Part shown: positions 63,851 through 64,000 of the stretch, in pieces
Layout: each line of letters starts with the position of its first letter
Numbering within the stretch: position 1 is the first letter of the stretch
Assembly (NCBI GenBank): GCA_030710605.1
Contig: CP092877.1
Location: forward strand, 43,074,406-43,138,405
Direction: 5' to 3'
DNA from: Cordylochernes scorpioides
Taxonomy: Eukaryota; Arthropoda; Arachnida; Pseudoscorpiones; Chernetidae
DNA length: 64,000 bases
Program-made: the position numbers and the translations under genes
Notes under the pieces: model-generated
Seen by the model: the letters and a program-made list of their open reading frames with translations, nothing else
Databases searched by the model: none
What the model was told of the DNA's origin: nothing

Positions 63851-64000
63851 AGGAGGAAATATAGCTAACCTGGTTACAGTAGTTCTTCCTTACACAGAAT
63901 TAACCAAAAGTCACACACATCTTTAAAGTAGAAGGTGAAGTATTGGTACAGGATAGCCAACCTTCCAATGTGAAAATTTGCCATTGCAGTAAGGGAGGAC
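63851..64000. other. Right edge, start of a dispersed repeat
   Basis: 63970-64000 contains TTGCCATTGCAGTAAGGGAG, the end of the dispersed repeat family seen at 7.4 and 43.6 kb. It is cut by the window edge. Confidence 0.45.

Noticed and set aside
63013-63926. Plus and minus frames encoding MERPCGPPSVEEGIEGGS or PSSTEGGPHGLSILP repeats
   Set aside because: The 54-bp array keeps frame by arithmetic; indels such as the CCAACCTTTCAG variant break the frames, and the source appears to be a LINE end.

Overview
The window is an AT-rich, intron-bearing animal genome segment, most likely from an arthropod. The evidence is a mix of spliced host exons (SDR16C/retinol-dehydrogenase-like, par-6 and a nucleoredoxin-like thioredoxin fold), arthropod-style transposons (jockey, piggyBac, Tigger/pogo, Tc1, hAT) and dispersed 'CCCGGGTTTTACCCG' repeats. 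No species can be assigned from the sequence alone. Host coding sequence is sparse, only about 1 kb recognised. The rest is repeats, transposon remnants and simple AT-rich DNA, plus one 100-N assembly gap (15683-15782).

Layout. 1-5161: an LTR-like fossil element with about 700-bp terminal direct repeats and a non-coding interior. 5161-8900: dispersed repeats, a minisatellite, MITEs and two long palindromes. 8954-13588: two exons of an SDR gene on the + strand. They are separated by a 4.4-kb intron holding a MITE/28S-rRNA/LINE mosaic and an intact ORF1-only 'half-LINE' on the - strand. 13.6-18 kb: foldback repeats (one with hammerhead-ribozyme-like cores), small MITEs and the gap. 18086-23236: an old TA-flanked element carrying a complete Tigger/pogo and a complete piggyBac insertion, both with clean ends and decayed transposases. 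23970-24198: the PB1 exon of par-6 on the - strand. 24.4-32.4 kb: hAT and other MITEs, LINE 3' remnants and a tRNA-like SINE.

32.9-42.5 kb is a strikingly GC-rich block. It holds two head-to-tail copies of a Tx1/L1-like LINE, each between (AC)n tracts inside a dispersed repeat. The 3' tail of this LINE reappears at 46.07 kb joined to a tRNA-like head, which forms a SINE. 42.6-43.7 kb is a triple 368-bp direct/inverted repeat, followed by a tRNA-Gly(GCC) gene on the - strand. 44.1-46.0 kb is a 32-bp minisatellite between two near-identical repeat copies. 46.4-47.3 kb is a decayed Tc1 element and 47.7-49.0 kb another minisatellite. 49.7-55.2 kb holds two jockey-clade LINEs on the - strand that share the same 12-bp sequence at all three junctions. 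55.2-60.8 kb is mostly unassignable, with one SINE and a MITE end. 60812-62218 holds two exons of a nucleoredoxin-like gene. The window ends in a 54-bp minisatellite that appears to have grown from the 3' end of a LINE ORF.

The recognised host exons belong to unrelated functions (lipid/retinoid redox, cell polarity, thioredoxin-fold). No operon or pathway links them. The strongest biological themes are retrotransposon target choice, LINE-SINE tail sharing, and repeat arrays born from transposon ends.
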